64,000 bases of DNA from Phycicoccus endophyticus (GCF_011326735.1 NZ_JAANCN010000011.1:1-64000), one strand, 5' to 3'. Positions 35,863 to 44,899 are shown, counted from the first letter of the stretch. Notes: a model not told the origin generated them from the letters alone. Made by a program: numbers and translations.

Positions 35863-36762
35863 TCAGGCGTGCGGGAAGGCGCTCTTGGCGGGAGCCTCGA
35901 GGTCCTCGCGGTAGCCCCGGATGAGGTCGAGGTTGCGGTCGCGCAGGTGGTCGAAGCCCTGGCCGACGTTGGAGCCGGGGGTCAGCGAGGCCAGGGCCTC
36001 GGCGGGGTCGAGCCGCGCCGAGACCCACCCCTCGTGCGAGGCGGCCTTGGCGACGATGTGCCCGACGGGGGTGACGACGTGGCTGTTGCCGAAGTAGTGC
36101 ACGCCGGCGGAGTCGGTGCCGGTGGCGTTGGCGCCGACGACGAAGACGTGGTTGTCGTAGGCCCGGGCCCGGGAGGTCAGCTCCCAGACGTCGGCCGAAC
36201 GCAGCAGGGCCGAGGGCCGCACGATGACCTCGGCGCCCTGCACGGCCTGGATGCGGGCGAGCTCGGGGTAGTCGCCGTCGAAGCAGATGATCATCCCGAT
36301 CCGGCCGAGCGCAGTGTCGACGACGGTCACCGTGTCGCCGGGGGTCACCCAGCCACCGCCGTCGACCGCCTCGGAGCAGAACGGGTGCGTCTTGCGGTAG
36401 ACGCCGACGACCTCGCCGCGGGGGTCGAGCAGCACCGAGGCGTTGTAGACGACCTCGGGGGTCGGGCCGCGCTCGTAGGTGCCGACGACGAGGTGGACGC
36501 CGAGCTCGGCGGCCAGGTCGGCCAGCCGCCGGATGACCGGCCCGGGCACCTCGGAGACGAGCTCCCACAGCCGCTCGGTGGGGCAGTCGGGCGTGAACCC
36601 CGTCGTGCACGACTCCGGCAGGACGACGAGCTCGGCCCCGGTGGCCTCGACGCAGCGGCGGGTGAGGTCGAGGCAGCGGTCGATGTTGCGGGTGACCACC
36701 TCGGGCGTCAGCGGCTCGGGAACGGGTGCCACCTGGACGGCGGCGGCGGTGAACGGGCGCAT
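35863..36762 (-). CDS. Nitrilase-superfamily amidase (N-carbamoyl hydrolase-like)
   Basis: 299 residues. The Glu-Lys-Cys triad is visible at Glu50 (ELVVLPES), Lys124 (YRKTHPF) and Cys160 (IICFDGDYPE). Members hydrolyse amides or N-carbamoyl groups of small acids. The second of two adjacent ATGs was chosen because AGGAGG then has 6-base spacing. It is the last gene of the permease/Mo-hydroxylase operon and overlaps the coxG-like stop. In a barbiturate pathway it could hydrolyse ureidomalonate or malonamate; other amides are possible. Confidence 0.88.
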   Translation of the reverse strand: MRPFTAAAVQVAPVPEPLTPEVVTRNIDRCLDLTRRCVEATGAELVVLPESCTTGFTPDCPTERLWELVSEVPGPVIRRLADLAAELGVHLVVGTYERGPTPEVVYNASVLLDPRGEVVGVYRKTHPFCSEAVDGGGWVTPGDTVTVVDTALGRIGMIICFDGDYPELARIQAVQGAEVIVRPSALLRSADVWELTSRARAYDNHVFVVGANATGTDSAGVHYFGNSHVVTPVGHIVAKAASHEGWVSARLDPAEALASLTPGSNVGQGFDHLRDRNLDLIRGYREDLEAPAKSAFPHA

Positions 36763-37421
36763 CATCGGCCTCCTAGCCTGCGGCCGAGCGCGACGCCGGC
36801 GAGCGCGAGCAGCCCACCGAGGAGGACTCCGGCGGCGAAGCCCGCGCCCGAGTCCAGGCTCAGCGACGCGCTGGCGTTCGCCGTCGCCCGGCGCTCCCCA
36901 CGGTAGGTCGCCGCGCTCTCCTCGGGAAGCCCCGCGCCCTCGGGAGCCCCGGGCGCGGCCACGGCTGCCCCGGCCGGGCCGCCCGCGGCGAGGTCGGCGT
37001 CGAGCGCGCCGAAGAACTGCCCGGCCATCTTGCGGCCGACGCCGGCGAGCATCCGCTGGCCGACGCCGCCGACGGTCCCCCCGACGGTGGCGTCGGCGTC
37101 GTAGGCGAGCTCGGTGCCGCCACCTTCGGTGGGGGAGAGCAAGACCCGCACGTCGGCCTCGACGGTGCCCGGCGCGCCGGCGCCCGAGGCACGCAGGGTC
37201 AGGCCCGAGGGCGCCTCGAGGTCGGTGAGCGCGACCTCGCCGGTGTACGTGCCCTTGACCGACGCGACCCCGGCGGTCACCGTCATCGCGTAGCGGTCCT
37301 CGCCGATGGTGTGCAGCGACTCGCACCCGGGCAGGCAGCGGGCGAGCACGGCGGGGTCGAGGAGGGCCTGCCACACCTGCTCGGGCGGCGCGGCGAGCGT
37401 CGAGCTGCCGGTGATCTTCAT
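36762..37421 (-). CDS. CoxG-like SRPBCC protein with membrane anchor
   Basis: 219 residues. An SRPBCC domain covers residues 1-145, beginning MKITGSSTLAAPPEQVWQAL and containing GCESLHTIGEDRYAM. A linker and a C-terminal hydrophobic helix (GFAAGVLLGGLLALAGVAL) ending in Arg-rich residues follow. CoxG-type proteins recruit molybdenum hydroxylases such as CO dehydrogenase to the membrane. The gene lies directly behind the large hydroxylase subunit with a 4-base overlap, which supports that role here. Confidence 0.85.
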   Translation of the reverse strand: MKITGSSTLAAPPEQVWQALLDPAVLARCLPGCESLHTIGEDRYAMTVTAGVASVKGTYTGEVALTDLEAPSGLTLRASGAGAPGTVEADVRVLLSPTEGGGTELAYDADATVGGTVGGVGQRMLAGVGRKMAGQFFGALDADLAAGGPAGAAVAAPGAPEGAGLPEESAATYRGERRATANASASLSLDSGAGFAAGVLLGGLLALAGVALGRRLGGR

Positions 37422-39823
37422 GACGGGCCTTCCTGCGCGGTGACGGTCCCGGCGGCGTGCTGCTGGCGCAGCGCCCACAGCTCGGGCGGGCTGATCGGCA
37501 TGGAGCGGATCGGGATGCCCTCGGCGTCCTCGATGGCCGAGGCGATGACCGCCGAGACCGGGATGGTGCCGGCCTCGCCGGCTCCCTTGAGCCCCAGAGG
37601 GTTCAGCGGGGAGGGTGTCTCGAGGTGGTCGGTCTCGACGTGCGGCACCTCCGAGGCGTAGGGCATGAGGAAGTCCATGAACGAGGCGTTGAGCAGCTGG
37701 CCGCCCTCGTCGTAGACCATGCGCTCGTAGAGGGCGCCCCCGACGCCCTGCGCGACGCCGCCGTGGACCTGGCCCTCGACGATCATCGGGTTGACCATGA
37801 CGCCGCAGTCGTGGACGACGCAGTAGCGCAGGATGCGGACCTCGGCCGTGACCGGGTCGGTCTCGACGACCGCGGCGTGCATCCCGTTGGCGAAGGTGGC
37901 CTGGGTGGGCGAGTAGAAGTCCCGGCCCTCGAGCCCCGGCTCGTCGTCCTCCGCGACCGGTGGCCGCTGCGGGTCGAAGGTGCCGGCGAACTGGGTGGCC
38001 GCCTGCGCCGCGGTGTCGAAGGCGTAGCGCAGGGGGTTGGCCAGGACCGCGACCGTCCCGAGGTCGACGGCGGTGCCGGGGGCGCCGCGGACCGAGACGA
38101 CGCCGTCGGCGATCTCGAGGTCGTCGGGCGAGACCTCGAGGGCGTCGGCGGCGATGCGCAGCGCCTTGGCCCGCACGACCCGGGCCGCGAGGGCCACGGC
38201 GTTGCCGGACATCACCGCCCCCCGGGAGGCGAACGTGCCGACGGCGTAGGGCATCGCCCGGGTGTCCCCGGTGGTCACGTGGACGTCCTCGAGGCGGACG
38301 CCGAGCTCGTCGGCGACGACCTGTGCCAGGACCGTCTGGTGCCCCTGTCCCTGGGTGGTCAGCCCGGTCGCGACGTTGACCCGCCCGTCGGTCTCGACGT
38401 GGACGTGCCCGCCCTCGTACGGCCCGACGCCGGTGCCCTCGACGTAGCAGCCGATGCCGAGCCCGACCCGCCGCCCGGCGCGCTCGGCCTCGGCGCGGTA
38501 GCCCTCGAAGTCCTCCCAGCCGACGAGCGCCTTGAGCGCCGCCAGCGACGCGGGGAAGTCCCCGGAGTCGTACTTCAGCGGCCGGCCGTCCTGGAACATC
38601 AGCCCCTGGTCGTAGGGCATCTCCTCGGGCTGGATGAAGTTGCGGCTGCGCACCTCGGCGCGGTCCAGCCCGAGGCGCGCGGCGATGGCGTCCATCGTGC
38701 GCTCCATCGCGAAGCAGCCCTGCGGGCGGCCGGCGCCGCGGTAGGGCGTCACGAGGACGGTGTTCGTGTACAGCGACCAGAACTCGACGCGGTAGGCGCC
38801 CGGCTTGTACGGCCCGAGCAGCTGGGTGGCCGTGATGATCGGGACGATGATGCCGTAGGGGGTGTAGGCGCCGTTGTCGTGCCAGAACCGCACGTCGAGG
38901 GCGAGCAGGTGGCCCTCGTCGTCGAAGCCGACGGTGACCTCCTGGAGCTGCCCGCGCTCGTGCGCCGCGGAGACGAAGTGCTCGCGGCGGTCCTCGGTCC
39001 ACTTCACGTCGTGCCCGAGGACGCGCGCCGCCCAGGGCACGAGCACCTCCTCGGGCCAGGGGTGGACGATCTTGACCCCGAAACCGCCCCCGACGTCCGG
39101 GGTGACGACCTCGACCTTGGCCAGCGGCAGGCCGAGCTTGGCGGCGACCGCGGCCCGCAGCCCGGTGCTCGTCTGGGTGGAGGAGTACAGCCGCAGCGAG
39201 CCGTCGTCGGTGTCCCAGCGGGCGAGGACGCCCCGGCCCTCGAGCGGGGTCGAGGCGCTGCGTTCGACGGCCAGGTCGAGGGTGAGCCGGTGGGGTGCCG
39301 CGGCCATCGCGCTCTCGAGGTCGCCCACCTCCTGCAGGAGGGTGGCCGCGACGTTGCCGGGGACGTCGTCGTGGACGAGCCGGGCCGCCTCCCGGGCGGC
39401 CGGGATGCCGACGACCGGGGGCAGCGGCTCGTAGTCGACGCGGATGCGCGCGCAGGCGTCCTCGGCGAGGTAGCGGTCGCGGGCGACGACCATGACGACC
39501 GCCTCGCCGACGTGGTTGACCTCCTGCGTGGCCAGGCAGTACCCGGTGCGCGGGTGGGTCAGCGCGGGGTGGGGGATGAGCACCGGCAGCGGCTCGGCGA
39601 CCCGGCCGGGCAGGTCCTCCCAGGTGTAGACCGCCTCGACGCCCTCGAGCTCCCAGGCGTCGCCGATGTCGATGTCGAGGATGCGGGCGTGGGCGTGCGG
39701 GCTGCGGACGAAGGCGGCGTGCAGGGCGCCGCGGCCGAGGTCGTCGACGAAGCGGCCGTTGCCGGTGAGCAGCCGGGGGTCCTCGCGGCGCTGGACCTTC
39801 TCGCCGACCTGGCGGGTGCTCAC
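37418..39823 (-). CDS. Molybdenum hydroxylase large subunit (CoxL-like, form II)
   Basis: 801 residues, xanthine-oxidase-family large subunit. N-terminal GEKVQRREDPRLLTGNGRFVDD; substrate/Moco loops around residues 360-366 (PYRGAGR), TQGQGHQTVLAQVVADELG and the catalytic base Glu750 in LKGAGEAGTIP. The loop reads PYRGAGR, not the Cys-containing AYXCSFR loop of true CO dehydrogenase, so CO oxidation is not supported. The family hydroxylates N-heterocycles such as purines, uracil or nicotinate. GTGA overlap with the small subunit. No XdhC/CoxI-type maturation gene is visible in the window. Confidence 0.9.
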   Translation of the reverse strand: MSTRQVGEKVQRREDPRLLTGNGRFVDDLGRGALHAAFVRSPHAHARILDIDIGDAWELEGVEAVYTWEDLPGRVAEPLPVLIPHPALTHPRTGYCLATQEVNHVGEAVVMVVARDRYLAEDACARIRVDYEPLPPVVGIPAAREAARLVHDDVPGNVAATLLQEVGDLESAMAAAPHRLTLDLAVERSASTPLEGRGVLARWDTDDGSLRLYSSTQTSTGLRAAVAAKLGLPLAKVEVVTPDVGGGFGVKIVHPWPEEVLVPWAARVLGHDVKWTEDRREHFVSAAHERGQLQEVTVGFDDEGHLLALDVRFWHDNGAYTPYGIIVPIITATQLLGPYKPGAYRVEFWSLYTNTVLVTPYRGAGRPQGCFAMERTMDAIAARLGLDRAEVRSRNFIQPEEMPYDQGLMFQDGRPLKYDSGDFPASLAALKALVGWEDFEGYRAEAERAGRRVGLGIGCYVEGTGVGPYEGGHVHVETDGRVNVATGLTTQGQGHQTVLAQVVADELGVRLEDVHVTTGDTRAMPYAVGTFASRGAVMSGNAVALAARVVRAKALRIAADALEVSPDDLEIADGVVSVRGAPGTAVDLGTVAVLANPLRYAFDTAAQAATQFAGTFDPQRPPVAEDDEPGLEGRDFYSPTQATFANGMHAAVVETDPVTAEVRILRYCVVHDCGVMVNPMIVEGQVHGGVAQGVGGALYERMVYDEGGQLLNASFMDFLMPYASEVPHVETDHLETPSPLNPLGLKGAGEAGTIPVSAVIASAIEDAEGIPIRSMPISPPELWALRQQHAAGTVTAQEGPS

Positions 39824-40359
39824 GGCGTCGGCTCCGGCGTGGCGCCGCGGCGCAGCTCGGCGGCCCGCAGGACCGCGGAGACGATGTTCTGGTAGCCGGT
39901 GCACCGGCACAGGTTGCCGGAGATCGCCTCGCGGGCCTCGGCCTCGGTGGGGTCGGGGGTGTCCTCGAGGTAGGCCGTGACCGTCGTGAGGAAGCCCGGC
40001 GTGCAGAACCCGCACTGGAGGGCGTGGCACTCGAGGAACGCGCGCTGCACCGGCCCGAGCGCGCCCGGGTCGGACCCGAGGCCCTCGACCGTGGTCACCT
40101 CGTGGGGCTGGGCACTCACGGCGAACACGAGGCAGGCGCGTGCGGGCTCGCCGTCGAGCAGGACCGTGCAGGCGCCGCAGACGCCGTGCTCACAGCCGAC
40201 GTGCGTGCCGGTCAGGCCGAGGTCGTGGCGCAGGAAGTCCGAGAGCAGCCGGCGGGCGGGGACGCCGGCGGTGCGGCTGACCCCGTTGACGCGCAGGGTG
40301 ACCTCGAGCAGCTCCTCGGCGCCCGGCGCCCCGGCGGCGGAGCCCGCCTGCCCGCTCAC
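39820..40359 (-). CDS. Molybdenum hydroxylase 2Fe-2S subunit (CoxS-like)
   Basis: 179 residues. The plant-type 2Fe-2S cluster ligands are in GCEHGVCGACTVLLDG with the fourth Cys in RACLVFA. The second cluster uses LQCGFCTPGF and NLCRCTGYQNIV. It passes electrons from the molybdenum site to the FAD subunit. Overlaps of 4 bases with both neighbours show a single translation unit. The first 15 residues are a low-complexity extension. Confidence 0.95.
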   Translation of the reverse strand: MSGQAGSAAGAPGAEELLEVTLRVNGVSRTAGVPARRLLSDFLRHDLGLTGTHVGCEHGVCGACTVLLDGEPARACLVFAVSAQPHEVTTVEGLGSDPGALGPVQRAFLECHALQCGFCTPGFLTTVTAYLEDTPDPTEAEAREAISGNLCRCTGYQNIVSAVLRAAELRRGATPEPTP

Positions 40360-41228
40360 GCCGCACCCGCCCGCGCCTCGTCGCGCAGCCCGCGCAGCGC
40401 GCGCACCGTGAGCTCGGCCGCGAGCATCCGCCGGTACTCCGCGGGGGCGTGGATGTCGCTCTCGGGGTCGACGTGGCCGCGCACGAGCTCGGCGACCTCG
40501 CCGGCGGGCAGCTCGGGCAGGGCGAGCCCGGCGAGGACCGGGGTCAGGTCGAGCACGTCGGGGACGGGCGTCACCGAGACGAACGAGGCTCGGGCGGCGG
40601 TGACCTCCTCGCCGGCGAGCGTCACGGCGAGCGCGACCCCGGCGAGGGCGTAGTCGCCCCGGCGTCGCGCGGACTCGGCGAAGGCGGTGCGCGTGCCGGC
40701 GGGGAAGCGCTCGAAGCGCACGGCGACGGCGAGCTCGTCCGGCTCCAGGGTGGTCTCCATCGGCCCGGTGAAGAGGTCGGCGGCGGCGACCTCGCGCCCG
40801 CCCCGGGGGCCGGCGACCTCGACGGTGCCCCGGCACAGGGCGAGCACCGCGGGCATCTCACCGGCCGGGTCGGCGTGCGCCACCGAGCCGACGGTCGTGC
40901 CCCGGGTGCGGATCGCGGGGTGCGCGACGTGCCGGACCGCCTGGCGCAGCAGCGGGAGCGCGTCGGCCGCCTCGGCGTGCCGCTCGAGGCCGGCGTGCCG
41001 CACGAGCGCCCCGACCCGCACCCCGGCCTCGTCGACCTCGACGGCGTCGAGCCCGGCGACGCCCCCGATGTCGACGAGGTGGCCGGGGGTCACGAGCCGC
41101 ATCGAGAGCAGCGGGACGAGGCTCTGCCCGCCCGCGAGCACCTTGCCGTCGTGCCCGACCTGCGCGAGGACGGCGACCGCCTCGGGCACGGTGCGGGGCG
41201 CGTGGTGGACGAAGGGCGCGGGCTTCAC
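40356..41228 (-). CDS. Molybdenum hydroxylase FAD subunit (CoxM-like)
   Basis: 290 residues. FAD-binding motifs AGGQSLVPLLSMRL (residues about 33-46) and TTVGSVAHADPAGEMPA are typical of CoxM/XdhB. The C-terminal CO-dehydrogenase flavoprotein domain ends with RRMLAAELTVRALRGL. The GTG at 41228 gives the family N-terminus VKPAPFVHHAPRTVPEAV; longer frames upstream add Thr/Arg-rich non-conserved residues. It is the first of the three hydroxylase subunit genes, 67 bases behind the permease. Confidence 0.92.
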   Translation of the reverse strand: MKPAPFVHHAPRTVPEAVAVLAQVGHDGKVLAGGQSLVPLLSMRLVTPGHLVDIGGVAGLDAVEVDEAGVRVGALVRHAGLERHAEAADALPLLRQAVRHVAHPAIRTRGTTVGSVAHADPAGEMPAVLALCRGTVEVAGPRGGREVAAADLFTGPMETTLEPDELAVAVRFERFPAGTRTAFAESARRRGDYALAGVALAVTLAGEEVTAARASFVSVTPVPDVLDLTPVLAGLALPELPAGEVAELVRGHVDPESDIHAPAEYRRMLAAELTVRALRGLRDEARAGAA

Positions 41229-41295
41229 CTGCTCGATCCTGCCTCTCGGGACGGGCCCGCGGAAGGGTGCGGGCGGCGGGGTCTGCCGGGAGCGG

Positions 41296-42795
41296 TCAGG
41301 GACGCCGGTCGCGCCCCGGGTCACGGGGCCCGACCGCCCCGGGGTAGCCCTCCTGGTAGAGGTCGTCGACGCCGTCGCTGTCGCCGTAGACGTGGTCACC
41401 GAGGGTGATGCCCGCGCCGTCGGCCTGGGCGCGCATCTCCGCGGGGGCGATGGCCCGCGCGAGGTGCCAGCCGGCGACCGTGACGATGGTGCCGAGCGCG
41501 ATCCCGCTCAGCGAGAAGTCGTCGGTGAACTGGAGGCTGACGTCGCCGATGCCGATGATGACGCCGGCCGCGACGGGCACGAGGTTGATCGGGTTGCCGA
41601 AGTCGACCCCGTTCTCCTTCCAGATCTTCGCGCCGAGCAGCCCGATCATCCCGTAGAGGACGACGGTGATCCCGCCGAGCACCCCGCCGGGGACGGAGGC
41701 GACGAGCGCGCCGAACTTCGGCGAGAGCCCGAAGAGGACCGCGACCGCCGCGGCGACGTAGTAGGCGGCCGTCGAGTACACCCGGGTGGCGGCCATGACG
41801 CCGATGTTCTCGGCGTAGGTCGTCGTGGGGGAGCCGCCGACCGAGGTGGCCAGGACGGTGCCGACACCGTCGGCGGCGATGGCCCGGCCCATGACCGGGT
41901 CGAGGTCATGGCCGGTCATCTCGGCGACCGCCTTGACGTGACCGGTGTTCTCGGCGATGAGCGCGATGACCGCGGGCAGCACGAGCAGGACGGCGGCGAC
42001 CGAGAAGCTCGGGGCGTGCCAGCCGACGACCTCCTGGCCGTCGGCGGCCACGGTCGTCTGGTCCGGGAAGCCGAGCCAGGCCGCGCTGCCGATGCCGGAG
42101 GTGTCCCAGCGCAGGTGGTCGGTGGCCTCGGTGGCGCCGGCGAGGACGGAGTTGATCTGGCCGAGCGTGGAGTCGAGCAGCCACGACAGCAGGGTGCCGA
42201 AGACGAGCGCGAGGAAGACCGCGATCCGGCCGACGAAGCCGCGGAAGGCGACGGCCACGACGACGGTGAAGAGCATCGTGAGCACGGCGACCCACTGGTC
42301 CTGGGGCCAGTAGGTGCCGGCGACCACGGGGGCGAGGTTGAAGCCGATGAGCATGACGACGGCGCCGGTGACGACGGGCGGCAGGACCTCGTGGAGCATC
42401 CGCGACCCGAGCAGGTGGATCGCCACACCGACGAGCGCGAGGACGACGCCGGAGACGAGGATGGCCCCGGTGACCTCGGCGGAGTCGCCGCCCTGGGCGC
42501 GGATCGCGGCGACCCCGCCCACGAACGACGCGGACGTGCCGAGGTAGCTCGGGACCTTCCCCTGGACGATGAGGAGGAAGGCGATCGTCGCGATGCCGCT
42601 CATCATGATCGCCAGCTGGGCGTTGAGACCCATGATGAGCGGGAAGACGAAGGTCGCCCCGAACATCGCGACGACGTGCTGGGCGCCGAGGCCGATGGTG
42701 CGACCCCACGAGAGGCGCTCGTCGGGGGCCACCACCTCTCCCGGGGCGAGCGAGCGACCGTCGCCCTTGAGCTTCCAACCGAGACCGAGGGACAT
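41296..42795 (-). CDS. NCS2-family nucleobase (uracil-type) permease
   Basis: 499 residues with about fourteen hydrophobic segments. GLGAQHVVAMFGATFVFPLIMG opens the transmembrane core; VIALIAENTGHVKAVAEMTG contains the Glu of the transport site; GGSPTTTYAENIGVMAATRVYST is the UraA/PyrP-type signature rather than the xanthine-type one. It would import uracil or a close pyrimidine with protons. A GC-rich promoter with TAGGTT at 42857-42862 precedes it. First gene of the operon with the hydroxylase and amidase, which suggests it brings in their substrate. Confidence 0.9.
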   Translation of the reverse strand: MSLGLGWKLKGDGRSLAPGEVVAPDERLSWGRTIGLGAQHVVAMFGATFVFPLIMGLNAQLAIMMSGIATIAFLLIVQGKVPSYLGTSASFVGGVAAIRAQGGDSAEVTGAILVSGVVLALVGVAIHLLGSRMLHEVLPPVVTGAVVMLIGFNLAPVVAGTYWPQDQWVAVLTMLFTVVVAVAFRGFVGRIAVFLALVFGTLLSWLLDSTLGQINSVLAGATEATDHLRWDTSGIGSAAWLGFPDQTTVAADGQEVVGWHAPSFSVAAVLLVLPAVIALIAENTGHVKAVAEMTGHDLDPVMGRAIAADGVGTVLATSVGGSPTTTYAENIGVMAATRVYSTAAYYVAAAVAVLFGLSPKFGALVASVPGGVLGGITVVLYGMIGLLGAKIWKENGVDFGNPINLVPVAAGVIIGIGDVSLQFTDDFSLSGIALGTIVTVAGWHLARAIAPAEMRAQADGAGITLGDHVYGDSDGVDDLYQEGYPGAVGPRDPGRDRRP

Positions 42796-42856
42796 GCGGG
42801 GACCTCTTCTGCCAGGCGGTGCCGGCGGCACCACTCACAGGGACCGTGATACCGGG

Positions 42857-42862
42857 AACCTA
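42857..42862 (-). promoter_or_regulatory. -10 element TAGGTT for the permease-hydroxylase operon
   Basis: Minus-strand TAGGTT would start transcription about 55 bases before the permease ATG. The region 42863-43076 between the divergent genes has no coding frame I trust. Confidence 0.45.
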
Positions 42863-42915
42863 GTGACCCCGCTCCACGACCCCCCCGGCAATGGTTGACA
42901 GCCGCCGCCCCGGCC

Positions 42916-42928
42916 GGTTGGCAAGGTC
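42916..42928. promoter_or_regulatory. Candidate regulator motif GGTTGGCAAGGTC
   Basis: The element lies about 70 bases upstream of the predicted permease transcript start. Similar CCGGTTGG-containing stretches occur before the carbamate kinase operon (22701-22711) and at hyuA (32293-32300), and TTGGCAA occurs at 44849-44855 inside the first codons of pucR. The Bacillus PucR box has a TTGG core, so PucR is a possible ligand. Confidence 0.3.
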
Positions 42929-43076
42929 GCCCCGGCCGGGGGTGTGCGTCACGGGCGGGCGTCGGCAAGGTGACGAGCGTGTTGCGCAGACCGGTCGCGC
43001 CGGCCCTGGAGGCGTCACGCCGGTCCGTCTGGGCGCTCGTCCGGGGCGTGCGCACCCTGTCGGGTGCGCGGGCACG

Positions 43077-43082
43077 TAGCGT
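43077..43082 (+). promoter_or_regulatory. -10 element TAGCGT, leaderless spacing
   Basis: TAGCGT, then 6 bases, then the ATG at 43089. Confidence 0.5.
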
Positions 43083-43088
43083 CCTCGC

Positions 43089-43481
43089 ATGACGGTGCAG
43101 CAGTTCGAGTTCGCGTTCGACTCCCGCTACCGGGTCGCCGGTCTGCCGTTCGGCGTGGTGCCGCGGACCGCCCGCGTCGAGGTGGGTGAAGGCCGCCTGC
43201 GCTGCCGGTTCGGGCCCTGGCACCTCGACACCCCGGTCGACAACGTCACGCAGACCTCGGAGACCGGCGGCTACGGCTTCCTCAAGACCGCCGGCCCGCC
43301 CCACCTGTCGTTCACCGACCGGGGCGTGACGTTCGCGACGAACGGGGACCGCGGGGTCTGCGTCCGGTTCGCGGCGCCGGTGCGCGCCATCGACCCGACC
43401 GGCCTCATCCGGCACCCCGGCGCGACCTTCACCGTCGCCGACGTCGACGGCCTGCGGGCCGCCCTGGAGCGCGCGTCCTGA
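43089..43481 (+). CDS. Conserved hypothetical protein
   Basis: 130 residues, soluble, mostly predicted beta structure with GPWHLDTPVDNVTQTSETGGYGFLKTAGPP in the centre and a charged C-terminal helix (VDGLRAALERAS). I recall similar short proteins in actinobacteria but no characterised function. No catalytic motif or signal peptide is visible. It is divergent from the permease operon and convergent with pucR. Confidence 0.7.
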   Translation: MTVQQFEFAFDSRYRVAGLPFGVVPRTARVEVGEGRLRCRFGPWHLDTPVDNVTQTSETGGYGFLKTAGPPHLSFTDRGVTFATNGDRGVCVRFAAPVRAIDPTGLIRHPGATFTVADVDGLRAALERAS

Positions 43482-43506
43482 GCGGGTGCCCGAGCGGTCG
43501 GCGTGG

Positions 43507-44865
43507 TCACAGGCCCTTCATCCGGTGGACGCGCAGGGCGAGGGCCAGGGTGAGGCGCAGCTGGGGGTCGGTGGTGAACGGACCGAGCATCCGCTCGAGC
43601 TTGGCGATCCGGTAGCGCAGCGTGTTGTAGTGGAAGAAGAGCCGGCGCGCGGTCTCGGCGACGTTGAGGTTGGTGTCGATGAGCACCGCGAGGGTGTGCC
43701 GCAGGTCGGCGTTCTCCGGGGCGTCGTCGCTCGCGAGCTCGCCGAGGGACTCGGTGACGAAGCGGCGCAGGTCGGCCGAGTCGGGGACGAGGGCGAGCAG
43801 CCGGTCGATGCCGAGCTGGTCGAAGTGCGCGAGCCCCGAGCCGCCGTGGACCTGGCGCCCGACCCGCACGGCCGTCAGGGCCTCCTCGTAGGCCCGGGGC
43901 AGCTCGGCGAGCGAGGTGACCACGCGCGAGACGCCGGCGGTGAACGTGCGCCGGCCGCCGCCGCCGTCGCCCCGCACGACCCGGACGAGCTCGCCGACCG
44001 CGCGCAGCACCGTGTCCGGGTCGGCCGCCGGGTCGACCGGCAGCAGGACGACGACCTCCTGGCTGAAGCCGGCGACGGCGACCGAGGTGTCCCGGGCACG
44101 CACGGCCTGGGTCCAGGCGCGCACGAAGCGCTCCTGGAGGGAGCGCACCTCCTCGGCGGTGCGCGTGGTCTCGGCGTCGTTCTCGTCGGTCTCCGCGGCG
44201 ACGACGACGAGGGGGCGGTCGATGTCCCACCCGAGCGAGCTGGCGTGCGAGGCGGCGTCGGCCGGGTCGCCCGCCCGCCCGGCGAGGGCGTCGCGCAGGA
44301 ACTCCGCGCGGTAGCGGCTCTCGACCGCGGCGACCGCCTGGTCCTTGGTCATCACGAGGGCGGCGACGGTCGCCGCCCGCTCGAGCAGGTGGACGTCGGT
44401 GCGGGTGAGCCCGGGGCCCGGGGAGAACGCCCCGAGCACGCCGAGGTCGGAGGAGCCGGCGACGATCCGCACGAACGCCCGGGTGGGGTCGGCCGCCCGG
44501 GCCGGGTCGCGCCACCCGACGGGCTCGTCCTCGACGACGAGCCGGCCGGTGCGGTCGAAGCAGGCCAGCTGGGTCGGGGAGGTGCCCTCGAGGGTGCCGG
44601 CGCTCGCGAGGACCCGGCCGTCGGTCGTCGTCACCGTGGCGGCGCCGCCGACGATGCCGGCCACCGCGGCCGCCACCTCGGCCAGCCCGCCACCGTCGAG
44701 GACCACCCGGACGAGGACGCGGTGCACCTCGTCCTCGCGGGCGAGCAGGGCGCGCTGGTGCTCGACGAGCTCGGCGAGCGCGGCACGGTCGGCGCCGGGC
44801 TGCCCGGCCGGCGCTCCTGGCAAGGTCTGTGCGCCATCCGGGCCATCGTTGGCAACTTCGACCAT
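43507..44865 (-). CDS. PucR-family transcriptional regulator
   Basis: 452 residues. An N-terminal GAF-like sensing part (about 30-190) is followed by a central GGDEF-like/CdaR domain (about 200-370). The C-terminal PucR HTH (about 395-435: LIDTNLNVAETARRLFFHYNTLRYRIAKLERMLG) is diagnostic. PucR of Bacillus controls purine breakdown; relatives control allantoin, polyketide or amino-acid genes. It is divergent from the DUF2877-FdrA-DUF1116 operon by 34 bases, so it most likely regulates that operon and perhaps the permease operon on the other side. The effector is unknown. Confidence 0.92.
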   Translation of the reverse strand: MVEVANDGPDGAQTLPGAPAGQPGADRAALAELVEHQRALLAREDEVHRVLVRVVLDGGGLAEVAAAVAGIVGGAATVTTTDGRVLASAGTLEGTSPTQLACFDRTGRLVVEDEPVGWRDPARAADPTRAFVRIVAGSSDLGVLGAFSPGPGLTRTDVHLLERAATVAALVMTKDQAVAAVESRYRAEFLRDALAGRAGDPADAASHASSLGWDIDRPLVVVAAETDENDAETTRTAEEVRSLQERFVRAWTQAVRARDTSVAVAGFSQEVVVLLPVDPAADPDTVLRAVGELVRVVRGDGGGGRRTFTAGVSRVVTSLAELPRAYEEALTAVRVGRQVHGGSGLAHFDQLGIDRLLALVPDSADLRRFVTESLGELASDDAPENADLRHTLAVLIDTNLNVAETARRLFFHYNTLRYRIAKLERMLGPFTTDPQLRLTLALALRVHRMKGL

Positions 44866-44887
44866 CCGGCCACTGTAACGGCGTCAC

Positions 44888-44893
44888 TAGCGT
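44888..44893 (+). promoter_or_regulatory. -10 element TAGCGT, leaderless spacing
   Basis: TAGCGT, then 6 bases, then the ATG at 44900. The whole divergent gap to pucR is only 34 bases, so regulator sites must overlap the promoter or the pucR coding region. Confidence 0.5.
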
Positions 44894-44899
44894 CGGCGT

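Noticed and set aside
37457-39895. 812-codon open frame on the plus strand opposite the Mo-hydroxylase genes
   Set aside because: Shadow frame. It is low complexity and interrupts a clear minus-strand operon with overlapping starts and stops.
37418-41228. CO dehydrogenase (CoxMSL)
   Set aside because: The CoxL active loop is PYRGAGR and lacks the copper-binding cysteine, and the other neighbours are nucleobase genes. Only the general hydroxylase family is supported.
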